DNA of 64,000 nucleotides, taken from contig CAZHIQ010000007.1 in NCBI GenBank assembly GCA_964532595.1, positions 50,173-114,172 of the forward strand, given 5' to 3'. This DNA comes from Chryseosolibacter sp964532595. GTDB lineage: Bacteria; Bacteroidota; Bacteroidia; Cytophagales; Cyclobacteriaceae. Positions 62,801 to 64,000 of the stretch are shown here, one piece after another. The first letter of the stretch is position 1; every line of letters begins with the position of its first letter. Under the pieces are notes generated by a model. The model had not been told where the DNA came from. It searched no databases and was given only the letters and a program-made list of their open reading frames with translations. The position numbers and the translations under genes were made by a program.

Positions 62801-64000
62801 AAAAGTAGTCGTTTCACAAAGCACCTGATCCGGACCCGCAATCGCGACCGGAGGTACTTCGCTATTCGTTACACTAACCTCATCCGTAGTGACGCAAGCA
62901 CCACGGGTGACCGTCCAGCGTAGAGTCACCGTGTGTCCATCAGGTACTCCGGTTACACTGCTGGAAGGTGATGTGGGATCCACGATCGTGGCTCCGTAAT
63001 CAGCGCCCACGAACGACCATAGTCCAGCTCCACCTGCCGGAGGCGCATCGGCCGCCAGTGTAAAGGTCGACGTGCTACACAACTCCTGGTCCGCGCCAGC
63101 GCTAACCACGGGGAAAGGCGCACTGTTCGTCAGTGTCACAACATCAGAGGTCACACACGCACCGTTGGAAACTGTCCAACGTAGAGTCACTTCCGATCCC
63201 GGAGCTAAGCCGGTAACAGTAGTAGTTGCCAAAGCCGGATTAGTAATGGTCGCAGTGCCCGACTCAATTGTCCATAACCCGATTCCGGGGGCCGGACTAC
63301 TGGCCGCCATCACGAATATTGTTGCATCACAAAACGTTTGATCCGGACCCGCATTGGCTGCCGCCGGTTCAATATTGTTGGTTAAGGTTATATCGTCCGT
63401 TGTAGTACAAGTGCCGCGCGTCACAGTCCATCGCAAGGTTACGCTCTTGCCAGCCGGCACGTCCGTGACGGTGCTCGTCGGTGAAGACGCAGTAGTTATA
63501 GTTGCTCCATGATCTGGTCCAACAAAAGACCAAACGCCCGCACCGCCAACAGGTGCAGCGTCAGCAGAAAGGCTGAATGTTCCGTCTTCACACTGCACCA
63601 GATCTGCACCCGCAGACACAATCGGGAATGACTCGTAATTCGTCAGTACAACATCGTCGAACGACTCACATAATCCGTTTGTAATTGTCCAGCGTAGGGT
63701 CACACTGCTACCCTCAGGCACACCTGTCACCGTAGTACTGAAAGAGTTTGCATTCACAATCACGGCTACCCCTGTCACCACACTCCATTGCCCGGTACCT
63801 GAGACAGGCACGTTGCCGTTAATATTAAATACACCGCCTCCGCATTGTTCAATGTCGATACCGGCATCCGCGACGGTCGGTAACGCGTAATTGCGGATCA
63901 ATACTTCATCAAAGGTAGCCGCACAAACACCGTTGGTAACCGTCCAGCGAAGAACCGCTTCGCCGCCTGCAGCAAGCGTCACCGAGGCTGAAGGGTTGTT
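56810..64000 (-). CDS. Giant T9SS-secreted repeat protein (5' end beyond window)
   Basis: 2396 residues are visible; the frame stays open at base 64000, so the N-terminus and signal peptide are outside. From the visible N-terminus: nine copies (first incomplete) of a module of about 85 residues with the motif LRWTITNGxC (to about 61840); five or six PKD-like Ig modules with ExCSG starts (about 60430-61840); three modules with TNDPDGxGPC (about 59600-60430); a PKD domain (about 58780-59050); a non-repeat region with a MAM/lectin-like part (EDFEAGPGTWV, about 57870-58450); a thioredoxin/Omp28-like domain (about 57560-57850); and a T9SS type A sorting domain at the end (HVFPNPASKEVNFALEN). Probably a surface adhesin exported by T9SS. 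Contains many Cys in pairs. Confidence 0.9.
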   Translation of the reverse strand, partial: NNPSASVTLAAGGEAVLRWTVTNGVCAATFDEVLIRNYALPTVADAGIDIEQCGGGVFNINGNVPVSGTGQWSVVTGVAVIVNANSFSTTVTGVPEGSSVTLRWTITNGLCESFDDVVLTNYESFPIVSAGADLVQCEDGTFSLSADAAPVGGAGVWSFVGPDHGATITTASSPTSTVTDVPAGKSVTLRWTVTRGTCTTTDDITLTNNIEPAAANAGPDQTFCDATIFVMAASSPAPGIGLWTIESGTATITNPALATTTVTGLAPGSEVTLRWTVSNGACVTSDVVTLTNSAPFPVVSAGADQELCSTSTFTLAADAPPAGGAGLWSFVGADYGATIVDPTSPSSSVTGVPDGHTVTLRWTVTRGACVTTDEVSVTNSEVPPVAIAGPDQVLCETTTFVLAGNDPAPGTGLWTIDAGSAVITNTGSPSTTVTGVPVGSSVTLRWTISNGSCSTSDVLVLTNSAQPTIAVAGAGQELCSTGTFVMAANAPVVGSGEWSIVGSANGAIIDDLTSPTTIVDGLSLGSSVTLRWTITNGACSSIDEVVLINSDVPTVAVAGPDQFQCNNGTFAMAANTPGVGTGLWSFVGASNGAAITNVNSPTTTVTGLAAGATTTLRWTISNGSCISFEEVTLSNSAPPTVADAGVDQQICGPLTTLAANSAGLGTGSWSIISGSDGTVHSPGDANSSFEGVEGNTYTLRWTITNGVCVSHDDIQVTLKRIPSVAASDAEVCSGATTSISITNPNGVPGTTFDWTVVAATNVNGAAAGSGNQIAQVLTSADGFTIGTVVYRITPTANGCAGPSQDVTVTVNPTPVITTPAVERIQTICSGDALNFLPASTVPGTTYSWTASVSGVVTGITSSGTGAITDVPVNSGSTAGTVTYTITPHAGACNGASVSYVVTVRPEPTVAAIDQTICSGQTSAVAISNPNTVAGTTFTWVVESVTNVTGAAAGAGTLISQHLTSTDGVTAGVVVYRITPEANGCIGPYADVTVNVTPVPGITNAAVDLAKQICSGEPLNFLANSTINDATFTWTSSVIGSIGAGSVSATGTGAITDIPINIGNVDAQVTYRITPRYNGCDGTPEDLVVTVKPLPSATASDFVICSGQNAFVTISPGPQHVAGTTFSWTASIPTDNVTGATNGNGSVINQTLNTTDANTGTVVYTVTPAAGGCVGPTHDIIATVNPIATVVTEADFTVCEPTAIPVEGLIGGSASSAIWTIESGNGTISTSVVAGNVVSATYMVHPADIGSSIRLRLTTNDPDGVGPCSDVSDELVVTINRAPQVSAPADFVICEQTSFLISGTLGGSAATGSWSVLSGDGVLSVSSITGNVVTANYSPALTDIQNTVSFRLTSNDPDGFGPCEPATDDVVITINRAARVDAGVPITVCEDQVVNLSASLSGATSQITWSGGSGAAQFDDVNDPSATYHLTVADRASGNIFLTVTTDDPDGAGPCTPVSDQVEVKINLLPNVFLFVPSNVRAENDPVMLLSGTPTPGIYTGPGITAGTNEFNPANAGTGQKTLRYTHTDGNGCTNFAEVLIVVNPVTKVEFAIEQPSTVDALGQLIICENSGNNDMLRLLGSPAWNSPLAKNALFRSLDSELGPRVIFDGFDFFINTKDLPRGTYPLQYIFTNHDDATDTLTKFIVVNPAPEAIIDVPNSCIDENITFIDSSTIPQGGPDDEIVSWAWTYGEGGHGNDGVSRDPSFKYTFEGLKTLNLRVTTDKGCWHQTSKTIRVSNPPKPDFTWSKICVETETTEFKDLSDPGIGNIIQYAWKFSEDPLDTLGFGVPTKLVPAGTHDGRTSNTYKDPHHRYLTYQTYNVVLSIRTDDGCESSVTKRVYILDYSRPTPTNGYFEDFEAGPGTWVPTSSHQEAGKEHQFSWVFGIPSGETINSASSGHFAWWTGGNPDAASDFSTYYPNDSTEVIGPCLDLTAIERPMISLNYWSDSQRDFDGAVVQYSTNGGATWRTIGDAEKRGINWYNSKNLPSSIGGEDRFAWTGESGGWRNARFNLDDIPPSERTLVVFRIAFGSNNDNLAERILNGFAFDDIYIGEKTRNVLVEHFTNNSNAAANSARLALDNMYTNQTLLGLKTKSDFIKLQYHVASGGFDQLNRDNPADPSSRAFFYNFDYSPTTVMDGLIGMSPYVAHNGAAIEFTGDHSVITSAELDRRALDDPKFLITENIPADQLEDDPLRGEVTFRYNDALKGYTGTVLFHAALVEANVNGNRNVVRKLLWGSGGRAEARTWTQGTQLTLPINYAIDVPVTDPDGLYLVTFVQDKDTREIFQSSIVKLPRKIGRMPVGVEDNPFLAEIGDIHVFPNPASKEVNFALENPLMHDYTFRIIDQRGVTIVEGALDHDLRIPQRVDLTVLSNGIYFVQFRNADNKVVTHRKLAVMNRQ
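61840..64000 (-). repeat. Tandem array of ~255-bp coding repeats
   Basis: Nine units recur every 249-261 bp, always a multiple of three; the conserved GTCCA(A/G)CG core (encoding LRWT) lies at 61896, 62145, 62403, 62661, 62913, 63174, 63426, 63687 and 63942. The array continues beyond the right edge. DNA identity is moderate while protein identity is higher, so the units are old and under selection. Confidence 0.85.

Noticed and set aside
61840..64000. Regular repeats that might be mistaken for a CRISPR or satellite array
   Set aside because: Spacing is always a multiple of three and the frame is open throughout; units are about 255 bp with coding character, so they are protein repeats.

Overview
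The window comes from a chromosome of a Bacteroidota bacterium, most likely of the order Cytophagales (inference). The signs are type IX secretion (T9SS) C-terminal sorting domains on two secreted proteins, a lipoprotein TamL paired with TamB, the gyrA-TPR gene pair, SDR-type mannonate oxidoreductase, few Shine-Dalgarno sites, and promoters of the Bacteroidota type (TTTG-N19-TAnnTTTG, seen exactly at 46890-46920). I see no rRNA, tRNA, CRISPR array, insertion sequence or prophage. Genes are dense: no gap without a gene is longer than about 205 bp (the largest is 4737-4940, where I see nothing convincing).

Layout. 1-4.1 kb: PIG-L deacetylase, a 39-residue single-helix membrane protein and a sodium:solute symporter cut by the left edge, all minus strand. 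4.2-7.6 kb: two unknown small proteins and a class A penicillin-binding protein. 7.7-15.2 kb: envelope and stress genes (EcsC-like, PRC-barrel, ABC exporter, DUF2892-SRPBCC, a 54-residue lipoprotein, TerC) and the lipid-transport set mlaE-mlaF-mlaD. 15.4-22.7 kb: TamB and TamL, overlapping. 22.8-24.8 kb: YtxH-like and holin-X-like membrane proteins and an RhlE-type RNA helicase. 24.9-31 kb: hexuronate catabolism (uxaC, uxuA, SDR uxuB, a double DUF1080 protein) with an upstream Gfo/Idh/MocA oxidoreductase; a pair of 15-bp repeats 21 bp apart lies just upstream of the candidate promoter. 31.1-34.9 kb: gyrA and a TPR protein, closed by a strong terminator. 35-40.6 kb: subtilisin-like T9SS protease, rpe, LpoB, a COG3014-type lipoprotein and a barrel protein with a Cys/His-rich basic tail. 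40.7-41.3 kb: a TrpF-like protein lacking the catalytic Cys.

41.3-51.7 kb is the most system-like part: a 1017-residue TPR protein, a TonB-receptor-like barrel, a SPOR protein, ExbB, ExbD, TonB, a 69-residue protein, folC, trmB and a small TPR protein, all on the minus strand with short gaps. It looks like an energised envelope module. 51.8-53.4 kb: DNA polymerase III delta and a rhomboid protease. 53.5-56.8 kb: a sigma-54-type response regulator and a hybrid histidine kinase with Hpt domain, overlapping by 4 bp. 56.8-64 kb: a giant T9SS repeat protein that runs off the right edge.

Start codons were often moved from the longest reading frame to an internal ATG where a signal peptide, promoter or neighbouring gene made that more likely; these choices are noted per gene.
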